This document shows, piece by piece, positions 1 to 8,789 of a stretch of DNA of 27,601 nt. The notes under the pieces are model-generated. The model did no database searches and was not told where the DNA came from. It saw nothing but the letters and a program-made list of their open reading frames with translations. The stretch comes from JBJEQG01 sp051881635 (GTDB taxonomy: Bacteria; Bacillota; Clostridia; Oscillospirales; Acutalibacteraceae), in contig JBJEQG010000016.1 in NCBI GenBank assembly GCA_051881635.1, positions 1-27,601 on the forward strand, read 5' to 3'. The translations under genes and the position numbers were made by a program. Within the stretch, counting starts at the first letter, position 1. Every line of letters begins with the position of its first letter.

Positions 1-49
1 TGATATATTTTTATATTTAGGAATATATTTTTATAGGAGGAGTGATATT

Positions 50-1888
50 ATGTGCGGAATTGCAGGCTGGTTTGATAAAAATACCAATTTGCACGACAAA
101 GAAACAGTGATTGTGTCCATGTCGGAAAACATGAAAAGGCGTGGCCCTGATGACAGCGGTATTTTTTTGCAAAAGAATATCTGTTTCATGCATCGCCGTT
201 TGGCGGTTATTGATGTCGAAAACGGAAAGCAGCCCATGACAAAATCCCATAACGGCAAAACCTGTCATATTGTATATAATGGAGAATTGTATAATACCGC
301 CGAGATACGACAGGAATTGCGGCTGCATAATTATTCTTTTGCGACACACAGTGATACAGAGGTTGTTTTGGCGGCATATATGCGTTGGGGAGCGGATTGT
401 GTTTATAAACTCAACGGCATTTTTGCTTTTGCGATATGGGACGAGGACGAGCAGAGTCTGTTTATAGCTCGTGACCGTATCGGTGTCAAGCCGTTTTTTT
501 ATTATCCATATAATGGCGGTTTGCTTTTTGCGTCCGAGATTAAAACGCTTTTGGCAAATCCTTTGGTTGAACCCTGTATTGATGAAATCGGTATGTACGA
601 ATTATTTCTTATCGGACCGGGGCGTACTTTGGGACAGGGTGTAATCAAAGGTGTTGAGGAACTTTTGCCGGGTGAGTGTGCGATTTATAAAAACGATACC
701 TTGCGTAAATATCGCTATTTTACAGTCAGAGCGGAAGAACATACGGAATCGCCCGAAGAAACCATAAAAACCGTCCGTAATCTTTTGACTGATGCTATCG
801 AACGGCAGTTGGTTACAGATGTTCCGTTGTGTTTCTTTTTGTCAGGCGGTTTGGATTCAAGTATTATTTGTTATGTAGCGTCAGAATATAATAAACGACA
901 TGGCTTGCCGCCTATTGATACTTATTCCGTTGATTATACTGATAACGCCAAATATTTTCAAAAAAGTATTTTTCAACCTACACCCGACAGCGACTTTATT
1001 TCTATTATGACTGACGCCTTAAAATCACAGCATCATAATATAGAGCTTTCCAATAAGGATTTGTATTATGCTCTTTATCCTGCCGTTGAGGCACGCAGTT
1101 TGCCGGGAATGACTGATGTAGACTCATCTTTATTATTGTTTTGTCAGCATATTAAAAGGGAGTTTAAAGTGGCACTTTCGGGAGAATGTGCCGATGAATT
1201 ATTTGGCGGTTATCCATGGTATCACAATCGTGAGATTTTGTTTGAAGATACTTTCCCATGGTCACGCTCAACGGATATTCGGCGGCAGATTTTGAAAGAC
1301 GGCTTTTTGCCAAAAGGTGATGATTATGTTCGTCAACGCTATTTGGATACTTGCCGAAATACGGATACATTACCCTCAGATTTGCCGGAAGAAAAGCGAA
1401 TGCGTGAAATGTTCATGCTGAATTTTAATTGGTTCATGCAAACGCTCCTTGACCGTAAAGACCGTATGTCTATGTATAACGGTTTGGAAGTGCGTGTACC
1501 GTTTTGTGATTATCGTATTGTTCAATATGCTTATAACATTCCGTGGCATATCAAAGCATTAAACGGACGGGAGAAAGGTATTGTGCGTGCGGCGTTTCGT
1601 GGTCTGTTACCCGACTCCATTATTGAACGCAAAAAAAGCCCTTATCCCAAGACACATAATCCATTATACTTTGAATTGGTTTCATCTCGTGTACGGGAAA
1701 TTTTGGAGGACAAAAATTCCGTTTTAGCATCATTCCTTAATCGCAGCGGTATCGAGCAAATTATTGAAAATCCCAATAGTATTTCTTCGCCGTGGTATGG
1801 TCAGTTAATGAAAGCACCTCAAATTTTAGCATATATTGTTCAGTTGGATTATTGGTTTAAATCTCAAAAAGTCAAAATTCTTTTTTAA
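50..1888 (+). CDS. asnB: Asparagine synthase (glutamine-hydrolysing)
   Basis: Predicted cytosolic enzyme making asparagine from aspartate, ATP and glutamine (EC 6.3.5.4). The 612 residues fit the family length of about 600-630. The class II amidotransferase domain comes first. Cys2 (MCGIAGW) becomes the N-terminal nucleophile after Met removal, followed by RRGPDDSG near 30-37, HRRLAVID near 48-55 and NGE at 78-80. The synthetase domain follows, with the ATP-pyrophosphatase loop SGGLDSS at 265-271 and conserved segments SGECADELFGG and LEVRVPFCD further on. The start is fixed by AGGAGG about 8 bases upstream and by the catalytic Cys2. No partner gene is adjacent; the gene ends at a hairpin shared with the convergent small gene. 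Family membership is secure. A role in amidating another acceptor cannot be excluded from sequence alone. Confidence 0.93.
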   Translation: MCGIAGWFDKNTNLHDKETVIVSMSENMKRRGPDDSGIFLQKNICFMHRRLAVIDVENGKQPMTKSHNGKTCHIVYNGELYNTAEIRQELRLHNYSFATHSDTEVVLAAYMRWGADCVYKLNGIFAFAIWDEDEQSLFIARDRIGVKPFFYYPYNGGLLFASEIKTLLANPLVEPCIDEIGMYELFLIGPGRTLGQGVIKGVEELLPGECAIYKNDTLRKYRYFTVRAEEHTESPEETIKTVRNLLTDAIERQLVTDVPLCFFLSGGLDSSIICYVASEYNKRHGLPPIDTYSVDYTDNAKYFQKSIFQPTPDSDFISIMTDALKSQHHNIELSNKDLYYALYPAVEARSLPGMTDVDSSLLLFCQHIKREFKVALSGECADELFGGYPWYHNREILFEDTFPWSRSTDIRRQILKDGFLPKGDDYVRQRYLDTCRNTDTLPSDLPEEKRMREMFMLNFNWFMQTLLDRKDRMSMYNGLEVRVPFCDYRIVQYAYNIPWHIKALNGREKGIVRAAFRGLLPDSIIERKKSPYPKTHNPLYFELVSSRVREILEDKNSVLASFLNRSGIEQIIENPNSISSPWYGQLMKAPQILAYIVQLDYWFKSQKVKILF

Positions 1889-1899
1889 TTTTTAACAAT

Positions 1900-1940
1900 A
1901 TAAACACATCTGCCGACACAAAGCCGACAGATGTGTTTAT
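1900..1940. terminator. Bidirectional hairpin between asnB and the Cys-rich gene
   Basis: A perfect 13-bp stem (ATAAACACATCTG at 1900-1912 with its complement at 1928-1940) encloses a 15-nt loop between two convergent genes. A/T-rich ends give short U runs in either direction but no long U tract. Confidence 0.65.
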
Positions 1941-1975
1941 TAGATTATATGAGTTTTAAAGCCGTTTACAAAACC

Positions 1976-2104
1976 TTAGCAGCAGTTATTGTTATTGCAG
2001 CCACAGCCACAGTCATCATGGTTATTTCCGCAGCATACCCAAAGGATAATCAGGATAATGATCCAGCAGCAGTTGTTGTTTCCACCAAAGATATTGTTAC
2101 ACAT
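1976..2104 (-). CDS. Small Cys-rich membrane peptide, 42 aa
   Basis: A 42-codon gene on the minus strand with a very strong ribosome binding site (AAAGGAGG, about 9 bases before the ATG). The peptide begins MCNNIFGG, then has a CCW pair, a hydrophobic run at about 14-23 (one possible membrane segment), a CC pair at 24-25, and a tail with C-G-C-G-C and a final CC. Ten of 42 residues are Cys and many of the rest are Asn or Gly. Tiny Cys/Gly/Asn-rich peptides like this occur in spore-forming Clostridia, often annotated as hypothetical or high-cysteine proteins; a role in the spore coat or membrane is inference only. A mother-cell-type promoter (2208-2235) is possible. The plus-strand reading frame over the same bases is an unlikely alternative because it lacks a ribosome binding site. 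Confidence 0.75.
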   Translation of the reverse strand: MCNNIFGGNNNCCWIIILIILWVCCGNNHDDCGCGCNNNNCC

Positions 2105-2193
2105 AGAAGAAATCCTCCTTTAAATTGTTTACATTAACATTATACGCTTACAATAAAAAAGTGTGAGAACTATAAAAAAATTATTTAATTATC

Positions 2194-2222
2194 TTGAAAA
2201 ATGAAATATTGTATGTTATAAT
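2194..2222 (+). promoter_or_regulatory. Sigma-A promoter of the YbjN-like gene
   Basis: TTGAAA (2194-2199), 17-bp spacer, TATAAT (2217-2222), about 30 bases upstream of the start codon at 2252. Confidence 0.7.
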
Positions 2223-2235
2223 GAATAAAATATAT
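2208..2235 (-). promoter_or_regulatory. Possible sigma-E-type promoter of the Cys-rich gene
   Basis: On the minus strand ATATATT (2229-2235), 13-bp spacer, CATACAAT (2208-2215). The latter equals the known mother-cell sigma-E -10 consensus CATACAHT. It overlaps the plus-strand sigma-A promoter and would give a leader of about 100 nt, so chance similarity in AT-rich DNA is possible. Confidence 0.3.
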
Positions 2236-2251
2236 GTAAAGGAGCGAAAAT

Positions 2252-2734
2252 ATGGACTTAACAAAGAATTATTCAGGACAAATTGCACAAGCCATCAATA
2301 ACTTTTTGGTTGATGACGATTGGAAGTTTCATTTTGATGAGGAAAAGAATGTCTTTAAGTTTTCCTGTGAGATTAAGTCAAAACTGAAAGGTGTAGACTG
2401 TATCGTTCGTGTTAAAGAGGATTCCTATATGGTTTTGGCAATTTGCAATCTTTCTGCTGAGGACTGCAAAGCACAAATGGCAGAGTTTATCACCAGAGCG
2501 AACTATGGTTTGAATAACGGCAACTTTGAAATGGACTACAATGACGGTGAGATTCGCTACAAAATTTTTGTAGATTGCGAAGACAATATGCCTAGCAAAG
2601 CTGTTATCCAGAACAGTATTTATCTCCCGATTATGATGTTCCAAAGATACGGTGACGGTTTGGCGTCAGTTATTTTTGATGTCAAAACACCGGAACAGGC
2701 TGTTAATGACAGTGAAGCTGATTTGGACGACTGA
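2252..2734 (+). CDS. YbjN-domain-like protein
   Basis: A 160-residue protein without signal peptide or membrane segment, probably cytosolic. The alternating beta/alpha layout and the central segment around residues 85-115 (ITRANYGLNNGNFEMDYNDG followed by IRYKIFVDCED) resemble YbjN/type III secretion chaperone-like proteins. That fold has no enzymatic role I can assign. The C-terminus is acidic (DSEADLDD). The start is supported by AAAGGAG 8 bases upstream and a consensus promoter at 2194-2222; a terminator follows. It is a single-gene transcription unit. The family call is from remembered motif pattern, not from a search. Confidence 0.6.
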   Translation: MDLTKNYSGQIAQAINNFLVDDDWKFHFDEEKNVFKFSCEIKSKLKGVDCIVRVKEDSYMVLAICNLSAEDCKAQMAEFITRANYGLNNGNFEMDYNDGEIRYKIFVDCEDNMPSKAVIQNSIYLPIMMFQRYGDGLASVIFDVKTPEQAVNDSEADLDD

Positions 2735-2759
2735 TTTCCTACATACTAAAAAAGACAAG

Positions 2760-2800
2760 ACAGATGATTTTCTTACTGTGAGAATTTCATCTGTTTTTTT
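2760..2800 (+). terminator. Rho-independent terminator after the YbjN-like gene
   Basis: ACAGATGA (2760-2767) pairs with TCATCTGT (2787-2794), with an inner TTCT/AGAA stem, followed by a run of T to 2800. Confidence 0.75.
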
Positions 2801-2906
2801 GTTACTATTCGCATAATTGAAGTTTGATAACAATTTATTTTTATAATGGCTAACGGTGTTTGTATCTACAAACTATATATTTTTGCAATTTCATAAACAT
2901 GACTTC

Positions 2907-2933
2907 TTGCTGTCCTGTTTGCTGTTGTATAAT
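2907..2933 (+). promoter_or_regulatory. Weak candidate promoter of the WYL regulator
   Basis: TATAAT at 2928-2933 is preceded by TTGCTG at 2907-2912 with a short 15-bp spacer. The -10 is perfect but the spacing is poor; the regulator starts at 2988. Confidence 0.35.
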
Positions 2934-2987
2934 ATAGAAAATGTGCTACAATAATCATAAATGCAATAATGAACAGGAGAGTAAATC

Positions 2988-3893
2988 ATGAAATTAGAGC
3001 GGCTGATTGGCATATTGTCCGTACTTTTGCAAAACGAAAAAGTAACCGCACCGTATTTGGCGGAAAAATTTGAAGTTTCACGCCGTACCATAAGTCGAGA
3101 TATAGAGGTATTGTGTCAGGCGGGCATACCGATTGTTACCACAGCAGGGCATAATGGAGGTATTGCGATTATGAACGGTTATCGTTTAGATAAAACGCTC
3201 CTTACCCGTTCAGATATGCAGGCAATTTTAACAGGCTTGGAAGGTTTGGACAGTATCAGCAGCAACAGCCGTTACCGACAGCTTATGACAAAGCTGTCAC
3301 CGTCCGAGTCTATTCTTCATGCAAATAAGCATATTTTTATAAATCTTTCCTCATGGCAGAAAACAGCCGTTTCCGCAAAAATTGAGAAAATCCAAGCCGC
3401 CATTGATAACCGTAAAAAATTACACTTTACTTATTTTGCACCGAGCGGTGAAAGCGAGAGAAATATAGAGCCTTATTTGTTGCTTTTTCAGTGGTCGTCA
3501 TGGTATGTATGGGGATATTGCTGTTTGCGGTCGGATTTCCGTATGTTCAAGCTGACCCGTATCACGAATTTACAGATAACAGAGGAAAACTATATTCCTC
3601 GTGAAGTACCACAATGCAGTACAGATGAAACAACATGGGGTGACAGTATTCAAGTTACAGTCCGTTTTCGTCCGGAAGTCAAATGGCGTTTGATTGAAGA
3701 ATTTGGTGTTGAGAATATCAAGCCCGAAAAAGACGGCAGTTTTGTTTTAACCTTTTCGTGGTCGGACAAAGTGTCATTGTATGGTTGGCTTTTGGGCTTT
3801 CAAGGGCAAGCCGAACTTTTAACCCCGAAAAATTGCCGAGAGGAATTTGCAAATTTGGCAGAAAATATCGTAAAAATATATCGAGAAAAATAA
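2988..3893 (+). CDS. HTH-WYL domain transcriptional regulator (YafY/DeoR-like)
   Basis: A 301-residue predicted DNA-binding regulator. Residues 1-50 form a winged helix-turn-helix (LAEKFEVSRRTISRDIEVL, about 24-42). Residues about 135-200 form a WYL domain: the signature here is W-Y-V at 172-174, followed by the conserved basic DFRMFKLTRI. WYL domains bind nucleic-acid-related or other ligands and switch the attached HTH; the ligand is unknown. A C-terminal extension (about 205-301) is the usual third domain. The start is supported by AGGAGAG 8 bases upstream. It stands alone between a terminator and the promoter of the MORN gene, so its targets are not evident. Length is typical of the family. 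Confidence 0.88.
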   Translation: MKLERLIGILSVLLQNEKVTAPYLAEKFEVSRRTISRDIEVLCQAGIPIVTTAGHNGGIAIMNGYRLDKTLLTRSDMQAILTGLEGLDSISSNSRYRQLMTKLSPSESILHANKHIFINLSSWQKTAVSAKIEKIQAAIDNRKKLHFTYFAPSGESERNIEPYLLLFQWSSWYVWGYCCLRSDFRMFKLTRITNLQITEENYIPREVPQCSTDETTWGDSIQVTVRFRPEVKWRLIEEFGVENIKPEKDGSFVLTFSWSDKVSLYGWLLGFQGQAELLTPKNCREEFANLAENIVKIYREK

Positions 3894-3946
3894 ATATTCA
3901 AAATGCTGTCAGTTTTTCAAAAATAAGGGCATTTTTTTTGTATTCC

Positions 3947-3975
3947 TTGCAAAAGGCAACTTTTTCATGTATAAT
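3947..3975 (+). promoter_or_regulatory. Promoter of the MORN-repeat gene
   Basis: TTGCAA (3947-3952), exact 17-bp spacer, TATAAT (3970-3975). The ATG is at 4034 after a 50-nt leader. Confidence 0.75.
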
Positions 3976-4033
3976 TAAGAACAAGAATATCTTTTGATGA
4001 AAGAGCGACTCAACGGAAAGGAAATTTCGTCCT

Positions 4034-6856
4034 ATGGAAATTGATATTTCAAAAAAATTGAATAAAAATGCGATTTTTTATGCAGTGTATGCTTTTGGAG
4101 AAACCGCTGATGATACAGACGCTTTGTGCAATGTGCGTCAAAGATATTTCCATTCCGGACAGCGTTTGAAAAATAAGCTGTCCATGAACTGTGACGGCAA
4201 TATTTACAGATACGCTTTTCATATTGAAAACGGCAAGCCGATGAAATGGCGAAAGCTCCTTAATAATAAACAAGTTGAAACAGCTATTGCAACAGAGGAC
4301 GGCTATTATGTTGAAACCTATACCGTACAGCGTTGTCTTATTAAGAAAACCTATTTTTCTTTTGCACATCTTTGGCAAAAGACGGAATATTTTTCAGAAA
4401 CAAATCATCAAACGCCCACAATGACAGTTGAACCGATATTTAAAGACAGTCAGATTGTTCTTCAAAAGACCGATACTTTTGGGAAAGTTACTTTTTTACT
4501 TCCGTCCGCTAATATTTTGGATAAGGAATTGACGGATAAATTGACTGTTCTTGGCGGTGACCCTGAATTTATTTGCAAAACGAATGAAGGCATTTTTTTC
4601 TTTTGTACAGAAGAAACACACAAACGCCGTCAAAAGTCTTTGCAAAAGCTCCTTAAAGAGCAGGAAGAAGGGCAAAGTTTTCATTCCGAGCAAAGTGCAT
4701 TTGAGATTGACATTTCCAAAGTCGAAAGTAATGACAATCCTTTGGATTTAACGGAAAGTCAGCCTTTGGTATTGACAGAACCAAAGGAAGAAAAAATATC
4801 TGTGGAGAACAACATTGAACAGATAGGCGAAGAAATTAAGGCGGAGAAAATGGAGGAGGAAGAAATACAAACAGAACCTTGTTTCATTGAAATGCAGCCG
4901 TCTGAGGAAATTTTTGAGTGCGTTAACGATACAGATAAAACAGGTGAAAAAGCAACTGAATCTAAAAGTATCAAAGCCGTTTCCGCTGTTTCCGAAACTT
5001 CAAAAATAATCCTACCAACAAATGAACAAGAGGAAAGTGCGGAAGAAAACGATACGAAAATTCCGGCTGCTTATAGTTATGAGCGACCGTTTTCCAACCA
5101 AGATGAAGCAACTTTCTGTACTTTTGCGTCGAATTGTCCTTATAAAAACATCAGTAAGCAGATTATTCATTCAGGTGAGAACAGTTATTATTATTTTGGC
5201 AGTTTGGAGAACGATAAACGCAATGGTAAAGGGCGTACAGCCATGCGTTCAGGTTCAACCGCATACGAAGGTGGTTATTATAACGGTAAGCGTGACGGTT
5301 TAGGCGTTTATTATTATAAATCGGGAAAATTGTGTTATGCGGGGCATTGGAAAGACAATAAGAGAAATGGCTTTGGCGTAGCGTTCTCTCCAAAAGACGG
5401 TACGGTTTATGTTGGAAAGTGGGAACAGGACCGCTCGATTGGTGCAGGTGTCAGCTTTGACAGCAGTGGCAATATGCTCTATATGGGTAAATGGAGTGAC
5501 GGTAAAAAGACGGGTGCAGGTGTTACTTATTTCGACCAAGATGATACAGTGTTTGTCGGAAAATATAAAGACGGTGTATTTTTAGGTAGCGGTACACAGT
5601 TTAATGCGGACGGTATATTGATTTATTCGGGCGGATTTAAAAACGGTAAGCGTTCAGGCGTTGGTACATCTTATGACCAAAACGGTTCTGTGCAATATAC
5701 AGGCACATGGAAAGACGGCTTGTATGACGGTGAAGGTACATTGACCGCTGAGGACGGCACAAAGACAACAGGCACTTTTGCTTTGGGCAAGCTCAGTGGT
5801 GCAGCCTCTATTACTGACAAAAACGGACACCCGATTTATACAGGTACATTCAGGGACGGTCAGTATCACGGAAAAGGGCGTATTTACTTGAAAGACGGCT
5901 ATGCCGAAGGAGAGTTCTGTGACGGTGAGATGTTCGGTTCGTTTACGGTCTACAATGAAAAAGGCGTTCATGTTTATACGGGTACGCTCAAAGACGGTAA
6001 GCCTCACGGTAAAGGAACAGAATTTTACGATAGTCAAAAAATTTATGAAGGTGCGTTTGAAAACGGACTTTACAGCGGTTTCGGCAAGCTGTACGAGGGC
6101 GGCACTTTAATTTACGAGGGAAATTTTGCCGACGGAAAGAGAAACGGCTTTGGTATTTCATATATCAACGAAAAACCACAGTATAAAGGTATGTGGAAAG
6201 ATGATACCATAAACGGCAGCGGTATTCTTTTTGTTGCCAGCAAGGCGAAATTTGTCGGAATATTCAAAAATGGAAAAAAGGACGGTCGTATCAATGAATT
6301 GTCAGGCGGTAAAATTATTCGTCAGGCAATTTACCATGAAGATAATTGTGTATATGCCTGCGTCTATAACGAAAAAGACGGAACACCTGTTTATTACGGC
6401 GGATTTAATCTCTCAGGCAAGCGTGAAGGCATGGGGTGCAGTTTCCAAGCCTATTGTGAAAAGCAATTTGAGGGTATTTTCCGAGAGGACGAACCGTCTA
6501 AGGTTATGCAGGTGGCATTGAAAAAGTTAGAACCGTTGCCACCGTGTGAGGAACTGAAAGATACTGAATACGAGCGTTTTTCAACTGTATTTGATGTTGT
6601 TATCGAACAGTCAATGTGCGGTGGCATTTATTCCGGCTGTGTCAAGGGCAGTCAGCCGGAAGGCAAGGGTACAATTATGTATGAAGACCACCGTTTTACA
6701 GGTACATTCAAAAACGGCAAACCCAGCGGTATAGGTATTATTTATACGGCTGAGGGTGACGAAATTAAGGGCAGTTTTCGTCCTGATACATTTTCAGGCT
6801 GTAAAAAAATCAAATTCCAAAACGGCAAGACTTATTATTATACAGTCAAAAATTAA
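4034..6856 (+). CDS. Large MORN-repeat protein, 940 aa
   Basis: Three parts are visible. Residues 1 to about 210 are a globular domain I do not recognise. Residues about 215-345 are an acidic, Glu/Lys-rich low-complexity linker. From about residue 385 to the end there are roughly 20 MORN repeats with a 22-24 residue period, typified by Y-x-G-x-W/F-x-x-G-x-x-x-G-x-G (for example YAGHWKDNKRNGFG). Around residues 820-865 the repeat breaks for a non-MORN insert. There is no signal peptide or membrane segment, so a cytosolic protein is likely. MORN repeats form extended beta solenoids that mediate lipid or protein binding in characterised cases; no function can be assigned here. It has its own promoter and terminator. 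The ribosome binding site (GGAAAGG) is a little far from the ATG, but no better start exists. Confidence 0.9.
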   Translation: MEIDISKKLNKNAIFYAVYAFGETADDTDALCNVRQRYFHSGQRLKNKLSMNCDGNIYRYAFHIENGKPMKWRKLLNNKQVETAIATEDGYYVETYTVQRCLIKKTYFSFAHLWQKTEYFSETNHQTPTMTVEPIFKDSQIVLQKTDTFGKVTFLLPSANILDKELTDKLTVLGGDPEFICKTNEGIFFFCTEETHKRRQKSLQKLLKEQEEGQSFHSEQSAFEIDISKVESNDNPLDLTESQPLVLTEPKEEKISVENNIEQIGEEIKAEKMEEEEIQTEPCFIEMQPSEEIFECVNDTDKTGEKATESKSIKAVSAVSETSKIILPTNEQEESAEENDTKIPAAYSYERPFSNQDEATFCTFASNCPYKNISKQIIHSGENSYYYFGSLENDKRNGKGRTAMRSGSTAYEGGYYNGKRDGLGVYYYKSGKLCYAGHWKDNKRNGFGVAFSPKDGTVYVGKWEQDRSIGAGVSFDSSGNMLYMGKWSDGKKTGAGVTYFDQDDTVFVGKYKDGVFLGSGTQFNADGILIYSGGFKNGKRSGVGTSYDQNGSVQYTGTWKDGLYDGEGTLTAEDGTKTTGTFALGKLSGAASITDKNGHPIYTGTFRDGQYHGKGRIYLKDGYAEGEFCDGEMFGSFTVYNEKGVHVYTGTLKDGKPHGKGTEFYDSQKIYEGAFENGLYSGFGKLYEGGTLIYEGNFADGKRNGFGISYINEKPQYKGMWKDDTINGSGILFVASKAKFVGIFKNGKKDGRINELSGGKIIRQAIYHEDNCVYACVYNEKDGTPVYYGGFNLSGKREGMGCSFQAYCEKQFEGIFREDEPSKVMQVALKKLEPLPPCEELKDTEYERFSTVFDVVIEQSMCGGIYSGCVKGSQPEGKGTIMYEDHRFTGTFKNGKPSGIGIIYTAEGDEIKGSFRPDTFSGCKKIKFQNGKTYYYTVKN

Positions 6857-6859
6857 AAG

Positions 6860-6900
6860 AAAACCTTGCTTTCCGTTCTTTCCGAAAAGCAAGGTTTTTT
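6860..6900 (+). terminator. Terminator after the MORN-repeat gene
   Basis: AAAACCTTGCTTT (6860-6872) pairs with AAAGCAAGGTTTT (6886-6898), followed by further T residues. Confidence 0.85.
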
Positions 6901-6975
6901 CGATAGTGGCAAATCTCCATTATTAAAAAATTATATTTGTGCGAGTAGGTCTTTCATTTGAAAGGAGAAGAAAAC

Positions 6976-7797
6976 ATGAAAACTTTGTATGTATCCGATT
7001 TGGACGGAACGCTGTTGAACAGTGATGCTTTTTTAAGTGATTATACAATCGAAAATCTTAATCGTTTGATTGAAAGAGGAATGATGTTTTCCGTAGCAAC
7101 GGCACGGAGCCGCAGTGCCATAGAAAAAACAAAAAATTTACATTTGTCCTTGCCTATGGTTCAGCTTAACGGTGTTTTGCTTTATGACCCGAAAAAGCAA
7201 AGTTATATTGACTGTACAGCGTTGACTTATCATCAGGCGTGTGCGGTAATGCAGATTTTAAGGGATTTCAACCGTATGTCCTTTGTTTATAAATATGAAG
7301 ATGAAGGAGAAATTGCCGTTGAGTTTGAGCGCTTTGCCAATGAAATAGAGCGGGATTTTTTTGAGGCTCGCAAAGATAAAGACTATAAGCGTTTTGAACA
7401 GGTAGAGCGTATGGAAATCACTCAAACAGAACAAGTCATTTATTTTACAATGGTTGATACTTATGAACGCTTAAAGCCGATTTTTGATTGTATCAACCGT
7501 TTGGAGGGCGTTAAACCAACCTTGTATTCTGATAATTATTCAGGCTTGTATTTTTTGGAGGTGTTTAGTGCAAAGGCGACAAAGGCGGCAGGGGTTCAGC
7601 GGCTAAAAGCATTGTCGCAAGCCGATAAAGTGGTTGTTTTTGGCGATAATCTCAATGATTTGGATATGTTTGCCCATGCGGATTTTTCGGTTGCTGTGTC
7701 CAATGCCGTTGAAGAAGTATGCCAAAAAGCAGATTTGGTTATTGACAGCAACGACGAAGACGGTGTTGCAAAATATCTAACAAAAATTATTGTGTAA
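6976..7797 (+). CDS. Cof-type HAD-superfamily phosphatase
   Basis: A predicted cytosolic phosphohydrolase of the HAD IIB (Cof/YidA) group acting on small phosphorylated metabolites; substrate unknown. Motif I is DLDGTLL with nucleophile Asp8 and Asp10. Motif II is the ATARS segment. The Lys of motif III lies in KATKAAG, and motif IV is GDNLNDLDM with metal-binding aspartates. A cap domain lies between. Length (273 aa) is typical. I place the start at the ATG at 6976, because AAAGGAG sits 8 bases before it and the next residues lead straight into motif I. An upstream TTG at 6958 would put the ribosome binding site inside the gene. No operon partner: a terminator precedes it and about 100 AT-rich bases follow. 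Confidence 0.9.
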   Translation: MKTLYVSDLDGTLLNSDAFLSDYTIENLNRLIERGMMFSVATARSRSAIEKTKNLHLSLPMVQLNGVLLYDPKKQSYIDCTALTYHQACAVMQILRDFNRMSFVYKYEDEGEIAVEFERFANEIERDFFEARKDKDYKRFEQVERMEITQTEQVIYFTMVDTYERLKPIFDCINRLEGVKPTLYSDNYSGLYFLEVFSAKATKAAGVQRLKALSQADKVVVFGDNLNDLDMFAHADFSVAVSNAVEEVCQKADLVIDSNDEDGVAKYLTKIIV

Positions 7798-7813
7798 AGA
7801 ATATAAAAATACC

Positions 7814-7842
7814 TTGATTTTATAATACAAATATTATAAAAT
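7814..7842 (+). promoter_or_regulatory. Candidate promoter of the ATPase pair
   Basis: TTGATT (7814-7819), 17-bp spacer, TAAAAT (7837-7842) in very AT-rich DNA. A 7-bp inverted repeat (AAAGCAA at 7850-7856 with TTGCTTT at 7874-7880) follows in the leader before the start at 7902. Confidence 0.4.
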
Positions 7843-7901
7843 ATTACAAAAAGCAATATTTATAAAAATAGTTTTGCTTTGGATTGTGAGAAATAAAAAG
7901 T

Positions 7902-8789
7902 ATGTTAAAAAACAAGTATTATGATGAAATCGTTAATATGAAGATTTCCAAAAACTTTATGCCTGTATTGAATGCATGGCAAAGATTGTCGGAAAACATG
8001 AAAAATCACCCTATTGATTATCCGGTTATCATTCCCGATATGCTTTGGGTTGCAAAGTCAGGTATTGGGCGTACACAGCTTTTGCGACTGGTTTCAGAAT
8101 ACCTTTCGGTACAAGGTAATATTATGGAGTTTTATGGTGAAGTTAAGTTTTTTGAATTTTTGTTGGATTATTGTTCTCCCAATGCGGAATTTCATGAGCT
8201 TGAACGCTTGATGAACGAAATCGAACACGCCGCAGGTTTTCGTAGTGAATATAAAGGCATTGTTTGTGTTGATGTTGACCAATGGCTGAACCATTGTGAG
8301 GAAAAGCATTTTATCAGCCTTATGGAATATTTGTCCAGTCACAGCGATAAATGGCTTATTATCTTTTCGGTATCGGATAATGATATGGAAGCAGTCAATC
8401 AGCTTGAAGCGGTCATTACGATGTACACCCGTATTGAAAGAGTTGAATTTTATCTTCCCGAAACTGTTTATCTCTTTGATTATGTTGATGACTTTATGTA
8501 TCGTTACGGTTTTACAATGCAGGACGATGCCCGTCAGCTTTTAATTGAATCTGTTGATGTTCTCCGAGAGAGCAAATATTTTGACGGTTTTAAAACACTG
8601 AAAATGATTTGCAGTGATATTATTTATGACCTCTATTCCCGTGAAAATTTTGACGGCTATACCGTTACCGCAGAAATGCTCAGTGATTTTTCAAAGGACA
8701 GCGAGTATATACGCCGTACAATAATCAATCGGGAAAAGATTGGACGCATAGGTTTTTCAACAGAGGGAGAGAAAAAAAATGGACAATGA
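7902..8789 (+). CDS. AAA-like ATPase-fold protein with altered Walker A
   Basis: A 295-residue soluble protein with P-loop NTPase features. The Walker A position reads AKSGIGRT at 51-58, where GxxxxGK[ST] would be expected: the first Gly is Ala and the essential Lys is Arg57. A hydrophobic strand ending in D-V-D (IVCVDVDQW, about 120-128) fits Walker B without the usual Glu. A helical C-terminal region of AAA+ type follows. It overlaps the downstream TraG-like gene by 11 bases, implying coupled translation and a joint function. The ribosome binding site at 7902 is weak; an internal ATG at 7938 is possible but has no better site. It could be a non-hydrolysing or weak ATPase acting as a partner or adaptor. 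Function not recognised. Confidence 0.7.
   Translation: MLKNKYYDEIVNMKISKNFMPVLNAWQRLSENMKNHPIDYPVIIPDMLWVAKSGIGRTQLLRLVSEYLSVQGNIMEFYGEVKFFEFLLDYCSPNAEFHELERLMNEIEHAAGFRSEYKGIVCVDVDQWLNHCEEKHFISLMEYLSSHSDKWLIIFSVSDNDMEAVNQLEAVITMYTRIERVEFYLPETVYLFDYVDDFMYRYGFTMQDDARQLLIESVDVLRESKYFDGFKTLKMICSDIIYDLYSRENFDGYTVTAEMLSDFSKDSEYIRRTIINREKIGRIGFSTEGEKKNGQ

Noticed and set aside
1931..2137. Plus-strand 68-codon frame over the Cys-rich gene
   Set aside because: No ribosome binding site. The opposite strand has AAAGGAGG and a coherent Cys-rich membrane peptide ending at a shared hairpin.
3903..3940. Terminator after the WYL regulator
   Set aside because: AAATGC and GCATTT flank a T run, but the stem is only six pairs with a large loop, too weak to list.
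5180..6850. DNA-level tandem repeat or CRISPR-like periodicity
   Set aside because: The roughly 70-bp period reflects MORN protein repeats. DNA units are diverged and lie in one open frame.
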